Shown here piece after piece: positions 9,323-18,338 of a stretch of DNA of 50,334 nt (its first letter is position 1; every line of letters starts with the position of its first letter). A program made the translations under genes and the position numbers. The stretch spans positions 1 to 50,334 of the forward strand of contig JAJZRQ010000013.1 in NCBI GenBank assembly GCA_021802585.1, given 5' to 3'. The DNA comes from Chloroflexota bacterium (lineage in GTDB: Bacteria > Chloroflexota > Limnocylindria > Limnocylindrales > CSP1-4). Under the pieces are notes generated by a model. That model was not told where the DNA came from. It did no database searches and saw nothing but the letters and a program-made list of their open reading frames with translations.

Positions 9323-12184
9323 TCACGCGGCGGCGGGACCGCCCGCCGTCCCGGGGCGCGGCAGCGGCGTCATCGCCTCCCAATCGGCGCCCGTCTTGAC
9401 GTCCACCGTGAGCGGGACGTCGAGGGCGAGCGCGCCCTCCATCGTCTCGCGGAGGACGGGCACGATCCGCTCGACCTCGTCCCGCGGAACTTCGAGGAGC
9501 AGCTCGTCGTGGACCTGGAGGAGGAGCCGCGCCCGGAACCCCTCGGCGCGCAGGCGGGCGGCGACCCGGATCATCGCGATCTTCATGATGTCGGCGGCCG
9601 TCCCCTGGATCGGCATGTTGATGGCCATCCGCTCGCCTGCCGCGACGAGGCTGCGGTTCGACGAGCGCAGCTCGGGGATCTCCCGGCGCCGTCCGAGGAG
9701 CGTCGTGACGTAGCCCTGGGCCCGTGCCGTCTCCTTGATGTGGAGCATGTAGTAGCTGATCCCGCTGTACTCGGCGAAGTAGCGGTCGATGAACGCGCGG
9801 GCCTCCGCGCGGGGGATGTTCGCCCGGGTCGCCAGGCCGAAGTCGCTCATCCCGTAGGCGATCCCGAAGTTCACCATCTTCGCCTTCGAGCGCTCGTCGG
9901 CCGTCACGTCGGCCGGGTCCTTGCGAAGGACGAGCGCGGCGCTCTCGCGGTGGATGTCCTTGCCCTCGGCGAACGCCGCCCGGAGGTGCGCGTCGCCGGA
10001 CACGTGGGCGAGGATCCGCAGCTCGATCTGGCTGTAGTCGGCCGAGACGAGGACGAGGCCGGGGTCGCCGGCGACGAAGGCCCGCCGGATCCGCCGCCCG
10101 AGGTCGGTGCGGATCGGGATGTTCTGGAGGTTGGGGTCGGACGAGGAGAGCCGCCCCGTCGCCGCCACGGCCTGGTGGAACGTCGTGTGGAGCCGGCCGT
10201 CGTCGGCGAGGAGTCCCGGCAGGGCCTGGACATACGTGCTCCGGAGCTTCGCGTAGAGGCGCCAGTCGAGGAGCTTGCCAACCGCCGGGTGGGCCGGACG
10301 GAGCTCCTCGAGGACGGTCGCGTCGGTCGAGTAGCCGGTCTTCGTCCGCCTGCCCTTCGGCAGGTTCAGCTCGTGGAAGAGGACCTGCTCGAGCTGCTTC
10401 GGGCTGCCGAGGTTGAACTCGTGGCCGACGTCGGCGTAGATCTCGGCTTCCAGGCGGGCCAGCTCGGTCCCGAACTCCGCGTCGAGGGCGGCGAGGGCGG
10501 CGAGGTCGAGAACGACGCCCGTCGCCTCCATCCGGGCGAGGACCGGGATGAGCGGCAGCTCGAGCTCGGCGAAGAGGCGGGCGAGGCCGACCTCCTCGAG
10601 GGCCGCCGCGAGCGGCGTGCGCACGGCGAGGGCCCCCAGCGCCTCGAGAGCGCCCCGCTCGCCCGGGCCGAGGCCGGCGGCGGTCGGGGGGAGGTCGAGG
10701 TCGAGCCGCTCGTGGACGACGTCCGCGATCCCCTGGCTGCGGAGCGAGGCGTTGAGGAGGTAGGCCGCGACCTGCGTGTCGAAGGCGACCGGGGACGGCG
10801 CCGCGGCGAGATCCTCGGCGAAGCGGGCGACGAGGAGCGGCTTCACCTCGTGGCCGACGAGCGGCGTCCCCGCCGCTTCGAGGGCGTGCCGGGCGGCGGC
10901 GACGGCCTCGGGCCCCTCGAATGCGACGACCCGGCCGTCCTCGCCCGCGAGCGCGAGCGCGACGGGGCTGCCCGCCCGCGGCCGCGGGTCGTCGACGACG
11001 AGCGCGGCGCCGACCGCGGGGAGGGTCGCCAGCCACGCCGCGAGCCCGTGCTCCGCCGCGGCGTCTGCCCGCTCCACGCGCCCCGGGTCCGCGACGAGCG
11101 CGGCGAGGGCGGCCCGCAGGTCGCCGGCGGGGAGCGGCACCGGGGTGGCGCCCGCCGGGGGCGCGGGGGCCACCGCGTCGAAGGCGAGGGCGAGCTGGAG
11201 ACCGCCCGACGGGGCGGGTCGCGGCCGCGACGCGGCGCCGGGCGCCCGGGCCGCCCCGACCGTGCCGGCGGCGTCGCGGGCATGGGCGGTCGCCTCCTCG
11301 GCCGTCTCCCCGTCGAGCGGGGGGAGGCGATCGATGAGCGTCCGGAACTCGTACTCGCGAAAGAGGCGCACGACGGCGTCGCGGTCGTACCCGCCGAGGC
11401 GGGCCGCCTCGACGTCGAGCGCGACCGGCACGTCGCGGACGAGGCGCTGGAGGTCGCGGCTGGCGAGGACCCGCTCCTTCGCCTCGGCCAGCAGCGGGCG
11501 GAGCTTCTCGGGGGCCACGTCGTCGATCCGGGCGTACAGGTCGTCGATGGTCCCGAACGTCGCGACGAGCTTCGCCGCCGTCTTCTCGCCCACTCCGGGC
11601 ACGCCCGGGATATTGTCCGTCGTGTCGCCCTTCAGGGCCTTGTAGTCGAGCATCTGGTCCGGCCGCAGGCCCCAGCGCTCGGCGATCCGGGCGAGGTCGT
11701 AGACGACCGTGTTCGCGACGCCGCCGCGGAGGGAGACCATGAGCCGGGTGCGCTCCGAGACGAGCTGGAGCATGTCGAGGTCGCCGGTGACGATCGTCGT
11801 CTCGAGCCCCCGTTCCTCGGCCTGCCCGACGAGCGTGGCGATGACGTCGTCGGCCTCGAAGCCCTCGCGCTCGTAGACCGGGAACCCGAGGGCGGCGACC
11901 ACCCCGCGGACCTTCGGGAACTGGTCGCGGAGCTCGTCGGGCATCCGCTGGCGCGTCGCCTTGTACTCGGCGAAGCGCTCGTGGCGGAACGTGGGCTTCC
12001 CGAGGTCGAAGGCGATCGCGACGGCGTCCGGCCGCACGTCCTGGATCGCCCGCAGGACGATGTTCGTGAAGCCGAAGACGGCGTTGACGAGCTCGCCCTT
12101 CGACGTCGTCAGGGGGGTCTCGATGAGGGCGAAGTAGCCGCGGTAGATGAGCCCGTTCCCGTCGAGCAGCATGAGGCGGGTCAT
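9323..12184 (-). CDS. polA: DNA polymerase I
   Basis: MTRLMLLDGNGLIYRGYFAL 5'-nuclease domain; VSADYSQIELRILAHVSGD, SKAKMVNFGIAYGMSDFGLA, LLLQVHDELLLEVP polymerase motifs. Confidence 0.98.
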   Translation of the reverse strand: MTRLMLLDGNGLIYRGYFALIETPLTTSKGELVNAVFGFTNIVLRAIQDVRPDAVAIAFDLGKPTFRHERFAEYKATRQRMPDELRDQFPKVRGVVAALGFPVYEREGFEADDVIATLVGQAEERGLETTIVTGDLDMLQLVSERTRLMVSLRGGVANTVVYDLARIAERWGLRPDQMLDYKALKGDTTDNIPGVPGVGEKTAAKLVATFGTIDDLYARIDDVAPEKLRPLLAEAKERVLASRDLQRLVRDVPVALDVEAARLGGYDRDAVVRLFREYEFRTLIDRLPPLDGETAEEATAHARDAAGTVGAARAPGAASRPRPAPSGGLQLALAFDAVAPAPPAGATPVPLPAGDLRAALAALVADPGRVERADAAAEHGLAAWLATLPAVGAALVVDDPRPRAGSPVALALAGEDGRVVAFEGPEAVAAARHALEAAGTPLVGHEVKPLLVARFAEDLAAAPSPVAFDTQVAAYLLNASLRSQGIADVVHERLDLDLPPTAAGLGPGERGALEALGALAVRTPLAAALEEVGLARLFAELELPLIPVLARMEATGVVLDLAALAALDAEFGTELARLEAEIYADVGHEFNLGSPKQLEQVLFHELNLPKGRRTKTGYSTDATVLEELRPAHPAVGKLLDWRLYAKLRSTYVQALPGLLADDGRLHTTFHQAVAATGRLSSSDPNLQNIPIRTDLGRRIRRAFVAGDPGLVLVSADYSQIELRILAHVSGDAHLRAAFAEGKDIHRESAALVLRKDPADVTADERSKAKMVNFGIAYGMSDFGLATRANIPRAEARAFIDRYFAEYSGISYYMLHIKETARAQGYVTTLLGRRREIPELRSSNRSLVAAGERMAINMPIQGTAADIMKIAMIRVAARLRAEGFRARLLLQVHDELLLEVPRDEVERIVPVLRETMEGALALDVPLTVDVKTGADWEAMTPLPRPGTAGGPAAA

Positions 12185-12235
12185 GGCGGGCGGGTCCCTC
12201 CGGGGCGGCGCCGGCCGGGCCGGCGCGTCCCTCCC

Positions 12236-12241
12236 AGTGTA
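12236..12241 (-). promoter_or_regulatory. Predicted -10 box (TACACT) of polA with a structured leader
   Basis: TACACT on the minus strand about 50 nt upstream of polA ATG; leader contains the 19-nt palindrome GCGCCGGCC-G-GGCCGGCGC. Confidence 0.4.
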
Positions 12242-12356
12242 CCGGCCGCGAACCGGCGGAGGCCCCCGGGCGGCCCGAGCCGCGTGCTAGACTCGCGCCG
12301 CCTCGCCGCCCCCCACCTCGTTCCCCGGCGCCTGCGTCCGAAGGAGTCGAGCCTCG

Positions 12357-13016
12357 TTGGACGATCCCCGCCCGAGCCCGCCCGGCGAGCGTGCCACCGC
12401 GACCCCGGCCGCGGCCGACGCGCCCGTCCGCCCCGGCGACGAACTCGCCGCCCGCAGGGACGAGGCGCTCGTCGCCCGGGCGCTCGACGGCGACCTCGGG
12501 GCGTTCAACCAGCTCGTCGAGGCGTACCAGGACCTCTGCCATGCCCTCGTGGCACGCCTCGTGCCCGACGTCGACCAGGCGTCCGACGCCGTCCAGGAGG
12601 CGTTCTTCTCCGCCTACCGGAACCTCCGCTCGTACCGCGGGCCCTCGTTCCGAGGCTGGCTCACCCGGATCGCCGTGAACGCGGCGATGGACCTCCAACG
12701 CGCCCGCCGACGACGGCCGGTCGGGCCGTACCCCGAGCTCGAGGACGATTCGTGGCAGCCGCCGGCCGGGCCCGACGCCGATCCCGAAGCGATCGTGACC
12801 GCCTCGGAGCGCGGCCGCGCGCTCGCGACCGCGCTCGCCGCGATCGCCGCCGACCAGCGGACGGCGATCGTCCTCTACGACGTCGAGGGGTACGACTACG
12901 GCGAGATCGCCGAGCTGACCGGGGTCTCCCTCGGCACCGTCAAGTCCCGGATTCATCGCGGCCGGCTCGCCCTCCGGGCGATCCTCGCCGAGCGGATGGA
13001 ACTCTTCCACCACTGA
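12357..13016 (+). CDS. ECF-type RNA polymerase sigma-70 factor
   Basis: TTG start preceded by GAAGGAG; FNQLVEAYQDLCHALVARLV...DAVQEAFFSAYRNLRSYRG-SFRGWLTRIAVNAAMDLQRARRR...YDYGEIAELTGVSLGTVKSRIHRGRLALR. Confidence 0.95.
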   Translation: MDDPRPSPPGERATATPAAADAPVRPGDELAARRDEALVARALDGDLGAFNQLVEAYQDLCHALVARLVPDVDQASDAVQEAFFSAYRNLRSYRGPSFRGWLTRIAVNAAMDLQRARRRRPVGPYPELEDDSWQPPAGPDADPEAIVTASERGRALATALAAIAADQRTAIVLYDVEGYDYGEIAELTGVSLGTVKSRIHRGRLALRAILAERMELFHH

Positions 13017-13031
13017 GGTCGTCAGAGGAGC

Positions 13032-13847
13032 ATGCCGCCCGTCGCCCACGTCCCCGTCGCCGCCGCCGCGGCGCACGCCGCCCTCGTCGTCGCGCTCGAC
13101 GCCGGCGACCTCGCGGGGGCCGATTTCGCGGCGGCCGAGCGGCTTCGCGCGACGTGCCCGGGATGCGCCTCGCTCGCCGCGGACCTCGCCGCGATCCGGG
13201 GGGCGCTCGTCGCGCTCCCCGCGCCGGCGCGGCGCCGCGACCACCGCCTCACGCCGGAGGACGCGGCAGGGCTCCGTCCGGCCGGCTGGCGGCGCGTCCT
13301 CGACTGGCTCGCGGCGCCCCGCTCGGCGGTCCGACCGCTCGCCACGGGCCTCGCGACGCTCGGGATCGTCGGGCTCCTCGTGAGCGCCGGGCTGCCGGGG
13401 CTCGGGTCGGCCGGGTCCGCCCCGGTCCTCAGCTCCGTCGGATCGCAGGTCGAGTACGGGCCCCCCGACGACAGCTCCGGTTCGGGGGCCGGCGGCGCCG
13501 TTCCCGCCCCATCCCCCACGGCCGCGCCGGCCGCGGGCGAGGCGTCCGGCGCGAGCCCCCGTCCGCTCGCGAACGCGACGCCGGCCGGGCCGCCGCTCGC
13601 CGCGGGCCCCAGCGCCGCCCCGACACAGGCCGGGGCCGCGGCCGCGGGCGAGGCGTCCCCGACGCCTCCCGGGGAGCGGTCGAGCGTCGCGGGCGCCGCC
13701 GACGATACGACGGACGCGGGCGCGGCGAAGTCGGAGGGGAGCCCGGGCCCGGGCATGGCGCCCGTCGCGATCGCCTCCGCCGGCCTCCTCGCCGCGGGCG
13801 TCCTCCTGCTCCTCGCCCGGGCCGTCGCCCTCCGCCGCGCGCGCTGA
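13032..13847 (+). CDS. Putative anti-sigma-like membrane protein (degenerate zinc-finger region, two predicted TM segments)
   Basis: Directly follows the ECF gene; CPGC motif in N-terminus, hydrophobic stretches near residue 100 and at the C-terminus, Ala/Pro-rich linker. Confidence 0.6.
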   Translation: MPPVAHVPVAAAAAHAALVVALDAGDLAGADFAAAERLRATCPGCASLAADLAAIRGALVALPAPARRRDHRLTPEDAAGLRPAGWRRVLDWLAAPRSAVRPLATGLATLGIVGLLVSAGLPGLGSAGSAPVLSSVGSQVEYGPPDDSSGSGAGGAVPAPSPTAAPAAGEASGASPRPLANATPAGPPLAAGPSAAPTQAGAAAAGEASPTPPGERSSVAGAADDTTDAGAAKSEGSPGPGMAPVAIASAGLLAAGVLLLLARAVALRRAR

Positions 13848-13873
13848 GCGGCGCCGGACGGCGAGCGGGCGGC

Positions 13874-16348
13874 TCAGGCGCCGGACGCCTCGAGCGAGCG
13901 CTCCAGCACCTCGAGGAGGAGGCCGGCATCGCCGCCCGTCGCGACGAGCGGCGGGCGGACCTTCAGGACGTTGCCGACGTGCCCGGTCGTCCCCACGAGC
14001 ACGCCCCGCTCGCGCATCGCCTCCTTCACCCGTGCGGCAAGCGACGCGTCCGGCGTCCCGGGCGCGCCCTCCGCCCGGGGCGCGCCGTCCGCCCTCGGTG
14101 CGCCCCGCTCGGCCCCGTCCGCTGACGCCGGCGCCGCCACGGCGACGAGCTCCACGCCGATCATGAGACCCCGGCCGCGAACGTCGCCGATCGCCGGGTG
14201 CCGGGTCGCGAGCGCGCGGATCCCCGCCCGGAGGTCCTCCCCGACGGCCGCGGCGTTCGCGACGAGGCCCTCGTCCGCGAGCACGTCGAAGACGGCGAGG
14301 GCCGCGGCGCAGGCCACCGGGTTGCCCCCGAACGTGCTGAAGAAGACGGTCTCCGCGGCGAGCCGGTCGACGATCTCGGCGCGGGTCACGACCGCCGCGA
14401 CGGGGTGGCCGTTCCCCATCGGCTTCCCGAGCGTCACGATGTCGGGGACGATCCCCGCCACGTCGAAGCTCCACAGGCCGTCCCCCATCCGCCCGTAGCC
14501 GGCCTGCACCTCGTCGGCCACGTAGAGGGCGCCCGCCGCGCGGGTGCGGCGCACGAGCTCATGGAGGTACGCGGCCGGCGGGGCGAAGACCCCGTCGCTC
14601 GTGAACGCCCCGTCCACGTAGACCGCCGCGGGCCGGATCCCCCGCGCCGCGAGCTCCGTGACGGCGGCATCGAGGCGCGCGGCGGCGCGCGCCGGCCAGC
14701 CGGGGCCGTCGGCCGCCGGCAGGCGGTACGTGTCGGGCGCCGGGATCGTCGCGACCGAGGCTGGTCGGGGACCGCTCCCCCACTCCGCCGGGGAGAGGTC
14801 GGCAACCGCCGCCGTCACCCCGTGGTAGGCGTGCTCCGTCACGATCCCGCCGCGCCCGCCGGTCGCCGCCGTCGCGAGGCGCCAGGCGAGGTCGTTCGCC
14901 TCGCTCCCGGAGTTCACGAACATCACCGTGTCGAGGCCGGACGGCATCGACACGACGAGCCGCTCGGCGAGGTCGAGGACGGCGGCGTGGAGGTACCGCG
15001 TGTTCGTGTTCAGCGTCGCGGCCTGGCGGGCGATCGCGGCGACGACCCGCGGGTGGGAGTGGCCGACGACCGGCACGTTGTTGTACGCGTCGAGGTACGC
15101 CCGGCCAGCGCGGTCGTACATCCGGGCGCCCTCGCCGCGGACGAGGTGGAGCGGCCGCGCGTAGCTCAGACGCTCGAGCGCCGTGCCGAGGACCCGCCGC
15201 CGGGCCAGGAGGTCGGCCTCGCGGGCGTCCGCTGCTGCAGACGGGAGGGCCGCGGCCTCGGCCGCCAGCGCCGGCACGGGCCAGGCGGGGACCCGCCGGG
15301 CGGCGGCCACGAAGCGCCGGCGAACCTCCGGGAAGCCGACGCGGGCGAACAGGTCGAGCATCGGCCACGCCTCAGCGTCCCAGCTGGCGAGGTACGTCGC
15401 GTTGTCCGGGTGGAGGCGGACCCGCCACGCCGAGATGAGGGTCGTCTGGGCGAGCCGCGCGGCGACGAGGTCGCCGAGGTGGGCCGCCTCCCCGTCCTCG
15501 AGGGGGGTGATCGACGCGTAACCGGCGATCGCCGCCTCGGCCGCGGCGAAGAGGTCGCCCGGATCGTCGCGGCCGCCGAGGAGCGCCACGAGGGCGGCGA
15601 CGAGGTCGAGGATGAGCGCGGTGTGGGCCATGTCGCCGAAGTCGACGATCCCCGTCACGCGGCCGGCGTCGTCGAGGAGCGTGTTGTCGAACGTCAGGTC
15701 GTTGTGGATCACCTGGGCGCGGAAGCCGCGGAGGTCCGCGGCGACCGCGGCGTCGAAGCGGTCGAGGATCGAGGCGACGAGCGACCTGCGGGCCGGGTCC
15801 GCGACGAGGGGCAGGTGCGGCCGCAGGTCAGGGAGGTGCCGCACATCCCAGAGGATCGGCCGGCCGGCCATCGGGTGGAAGTACCCGCGGGTCGCCCGGC
15901 CGAGGCGCGCCGCAACGGCACCGAAGTCGCGGATCCCGTCGCGGGACAGGTCCACGGCCACGCCGTTCCGGCCGGGCATGAGCGGCAGGAGCCGGACGAA
16001 GTGGTGCGTCCCGCCGACGCCGGGGACGACGCCCCAGGGCGCGCCGTCAAGCGTCGCCCGGGGGACGGCGACGGGGAGACCCGGGTCCACCGCCGCCACG
16101 TGGCGGACGACGCCGACCTCCATCGCCACGACGCCCTCGCGCTCGCCGGAGTTCGACACCTTGAGGACCCAGCCCCGCCCGTCGTCCGCGGCGATCCGGA
16201 AGTTCTGGTCGCGCTCGCTGACGAGCGGCGACGCGGCGCCCGCGACCCCGAACACGCCGTCCGCGATGGCGGCGGCCTGGGCGAGGGTGAAGCGCGGCGG
16301 CGGGGCCTGCAGGACGTCACCGGCGGCGTCCGGCTCGCGGGTCTCCAT
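13874..16348 (-). CDS. Fusion of APH-type kinase and class III PLP aminotransferase (phospho-lyase-like)
   Basis: N-term SERDQNFRIAADDGRGWVLKVSN and HNDLTFDNTLL...DFGD kinase motifs; C-term VADEVQAGYGRMGDGLWSF...PDIVTLGKPMGNGHPVAAV aminotransferase motifs. Confidence 0.92.
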   Translation of the reverse strand: METREPDAAGDVLQAPPPRFTLAQAAAIADGVFGVAGAASPLVSERDQNFRIAADDGRGWVLKVSNSGEREGVVAMEVGVVRHVAAVDPGLPVAVPRATLDGAPWGVVPGVGGTHHFVRLLPLMPGRNGVAVDLSRDGIRDFGAVAARLGRATRGYFHPMAGRPILWDVRHLPDLRPHLPLVADPARRSLVASILDRFDAAVAADLRGFRAQVIHNDLTFDNTLLDDAGRVTGIVDFGDMAHTALILDLVAALVALLGGRDDPGDLFAAAEAAIAGYASITPLEDGEAAHLGDLVAARLAQTTLISAWRVRLHPDNATYLASWDAEAWPMLDLFARVGFPEVRRRFVAAARRVPAWPVPALAAEAAALPSAAADAREADLLARRRVLGTALERLSYARPLHLVRGEGARMYDRAGRAYLDAYNNVPVVGHSHPRVVAAIARQAATLNTNTRYLHAAVLDLAERLVVSMPSGLDTVMFVNSGSEANDLAWRLATAATGGRGGIVTEHAYHGVTAAVADLSPAEWGSGPRPASVATIPAPDTYRLPAADGPGWPARAAARLDAAVTELAARGIRPAAVYVDGAFTSDGVFAPPAAYLHELVRRTRAAGALYVADEVQAGYGRMGDGLWSFDVAGIVPDIVTLGKPMGNGHPVAAVVTRAEIVDRLAAETVFFSTFGGNPVACAAALAVFDVLADEGLVANAAAVGEDLRAGIRALATRHPAIGDVRGRGLMIGVELVAVAAPASADGAERGAPRADGAPRAEGAPGTPDASLAARVKEAMRERGVLVGTTGHVGNVLKVRPPLVATGGDAGLLLEVLERSLEASGA

Positions 16349-16422
16349 CGCGGCCGATGGTACAGGCGGCCGCGGGACGGGCGGGCGGCCGTCGCGCCCG
16401 TCGGTGCCCGTCGGGCCTCGGC

Positions 16423-16428
16423 TAGACT
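16423..16428 (+). promoter_or_regulatory. Predicted -10 box (TAGACT) of tRNA-Leu
   Basis: TAGACT ends 7 nt before the mature tRNA 5' end. Confidence 0.5.
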
Positions 16429-16435
16429 GCGCCTG

Positions 16436-16521
16436 CCCGGGATGGCGGAACGGCAGACGCACCCGACTCAAAATCGGGCGACCGGAAGGTCATGGGAGTT
16501 CGAATCTCCCTCCCGGGACCA
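16436..16521 (+). tRNA. tRNA-Leu (anticodon CAA), CCA encoded
   Basis: Acceptor CCCGGGA/TCCCGGG, anticodon arm CCCGA-CTCAAAA-TCGGG, long variable arm, T-arm GGGAG-TTCGAAT-CTCCC, 3' A-CCA. Confidence 0.95.
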
Positions 16522-16961
16522 GTCTGGCAGCGGCGCGCGGCAGCATCCTGCGCCCGTTTGTCCGTCCAATGGGCGACATGCGGTGGCTCCACGCGGTACC
16601 GGAGGATGGGGACGCTCCGGGCGTCCGGGGCCGTTCAGGCCCAATGCCCCTAGGCGCCGGTCGTCGCCGCGTCGCATGCTCGTTGCTCACGTGCTGGAGG
16701 CTCTGACGCACGGCCGACACTCCGGCGGCCGGGACCGCGCGGAGCCACAGGCGTCACCGACCCGAGAAGGCGTCCCGGGAGGTGCCACGCAGCAGGAATG
16801 CATGGGGTCTCGGGGCCCTTCTGTCGCGGCGCCTGGATCGCCTGTTCAGCTCGCCGCCATCGGCCCGCCGTGAGGTTGCTCGTCGTCTCGAACGGGTTGA
16901 GGGCGACCTTGCCTGTCTGCAACCAGCCCCTATCCAAGACGCATGATCTGTGGGAGACGCG

Positions 16962-18338
16962 ATGAAGAAGCTAGTGGTACTTGCAGTTCTCGTGCTGCTG
17001 GTTGGGATGGCACCTGCCTCTGCGGCCTCGAGTGGCGGGTCGGCAAGGCCGGCTGCCAAGAACGTCATCGTCATGATTAGCGACGGCTGGGGCTACAACC
17101 ACCTGCGGGCCGTCAGCTACTACGAGTACGGCAAGGACGCCAGGCAGATCTACAACCGGTTCCCCTTCCAGTTCGCCATGAGCACCTGGGAGGTTGAGAG
17201 GCCTGCCGACAACTGCACTCCGCTGGCCGGGGGATACGATCCAGCCCTTGCCTGGAGCAACTTCAACTACGTGAAGTATCCCTGCGCGACCGACTCAGCT
17301 TCCGCGGCGACCGCCATGTCCACCGGCGTGAAGACCTACAACGGCTACATCGGCGTGGACGTGGGGGGCAACCGCGTACCGAACGGCCTCGAGCTGGCCG
17401 AGCAGAAGGGCAAGGCCACCGGCGTGGTCACGAGCGTGGAGTGGAGCCACGCCACGCCCGCCGGATTCGTCGCCCACAACATCAGTCGAAACAACTACGC
17501 GGCCATCGCCCAGGAGATGGTGAACCTCAGCGGCGCGGACGTGGTCATGGGCGCCGGGCACCCCTGGTATGACGCCAGCGGCAACCTCAAGGCCACCCCC
17601 AACACCTTCAAGTACGTGGGCGGCCAGGTGACCTGGGACGCTCTGGTGGCCGGGACTGCCGGAGGCGACGCCGACGGCGATGGCGTTGCCGACCCCTGGA
17701 CCCTGATCCAGACGCGGGCGGAGTTCCAGGCGCTGATGAGCGGCCCGACCCCCGAGCGGGTCCTGGGTACAGCGCAGGTGTCTGAGACTCTCCAGCAGGG
17801 ACGGAGCGGCAACGAGTTCGCGAACCCCTACGTGGTGCCGCGGACGACAACCGTGCCAACGCTGACGGAGATGACCCTGACCGCCCTCAACGTGCTGGAC
17901 AACGACCCGGATGGCCTGTATCTCATGGTCGAGGGGGGCGCCGTGGACTGGGCCTCTCATGGCAACCAGTCGGGGCGCATGATCGAGGAGGCGATCGAGT
18001 TCGAGCGGGCCGTCGAAGCCGTGGTTGACTGGGTGCAAGCGAACAGCAACTGGGGCGAAACGCTGCTGGTCGTGACCGGCGACCACGAAACCGGCTACCT
18101 CTGGGGGCCGGGCTCGAATCCCACCTGGCAGCCGATCGTGAACAACGGTGCCGGCAACCTGCCGGGCATGCAGTGGAACTCGTCAGAACACACCAACAGT
18201 TTGATGGTCCTCTCCGCCAAGGGTGATGCTGCCAGGATGTTTGCCCGGTACGCCGACCAGTATGACCCGGTGCGCGGGCGGTACTTGGACAACACCGAGC
18301 TGGCTGAGCTTGTCTTCTGGGCGATGGATCCTGAGTGA
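16962..18338 (+). CDS. Secreted alkaline phosphatase
   Basis: Signal peptide MKKLVVLAVLVLLVGMAPASA; NVIVMISDGWGYNH, CATDSASAATAMSTGVKTYNG, VTGDHETGYLWG metal/catalytic motifs; alternative GTG start at 16950. Confidence 0.93.
   Translation: MKKLVVLAVLVLLVGMAPASAASSGGSARPAAKNVIVMISDGWGYNHLRAVSYYEYGKDARQIYNRFPFQFAMSTWEVERPADNCTPLAGGYDPALAWSNFNYVKYPCATDSASAATAMSTGVKTYNGYIGVDVGGNRVPNGLELAEQKGKATGVVTSVEWSHATPAGFVAHNISRNNYAAIAQEMVNLSGADVVMGAGHPWYDASGNLKATPNTFKYVGGQVTWDALVAGTAGGDADGDGVADPWTLIQTRAEFQALMSGPTPERVLGTAQVSETLQQGRSGNEFANPYVVPRTTTVPTLTEMTLTALNVLDNDPDGLYLMVEGGAVDWASHGNQSGRMIEEAIEFERAVEAVVDWVQANSNWGETLLVVTGDHETGYLWGPGSNPTWQPIVNNGAGNLPGMQWNSSEHTNSLMVLSAKGDAARMFARYADQYDPVRGRYLDNTELAELVFWAMDPE

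Noticed and set aside
16490-16720. Minus-strand ORF ending ...LVPGGRFELP
   Set aside because: This is the antisense translation of the tRNA-Leu 3' half, a well-known spurious annotation.
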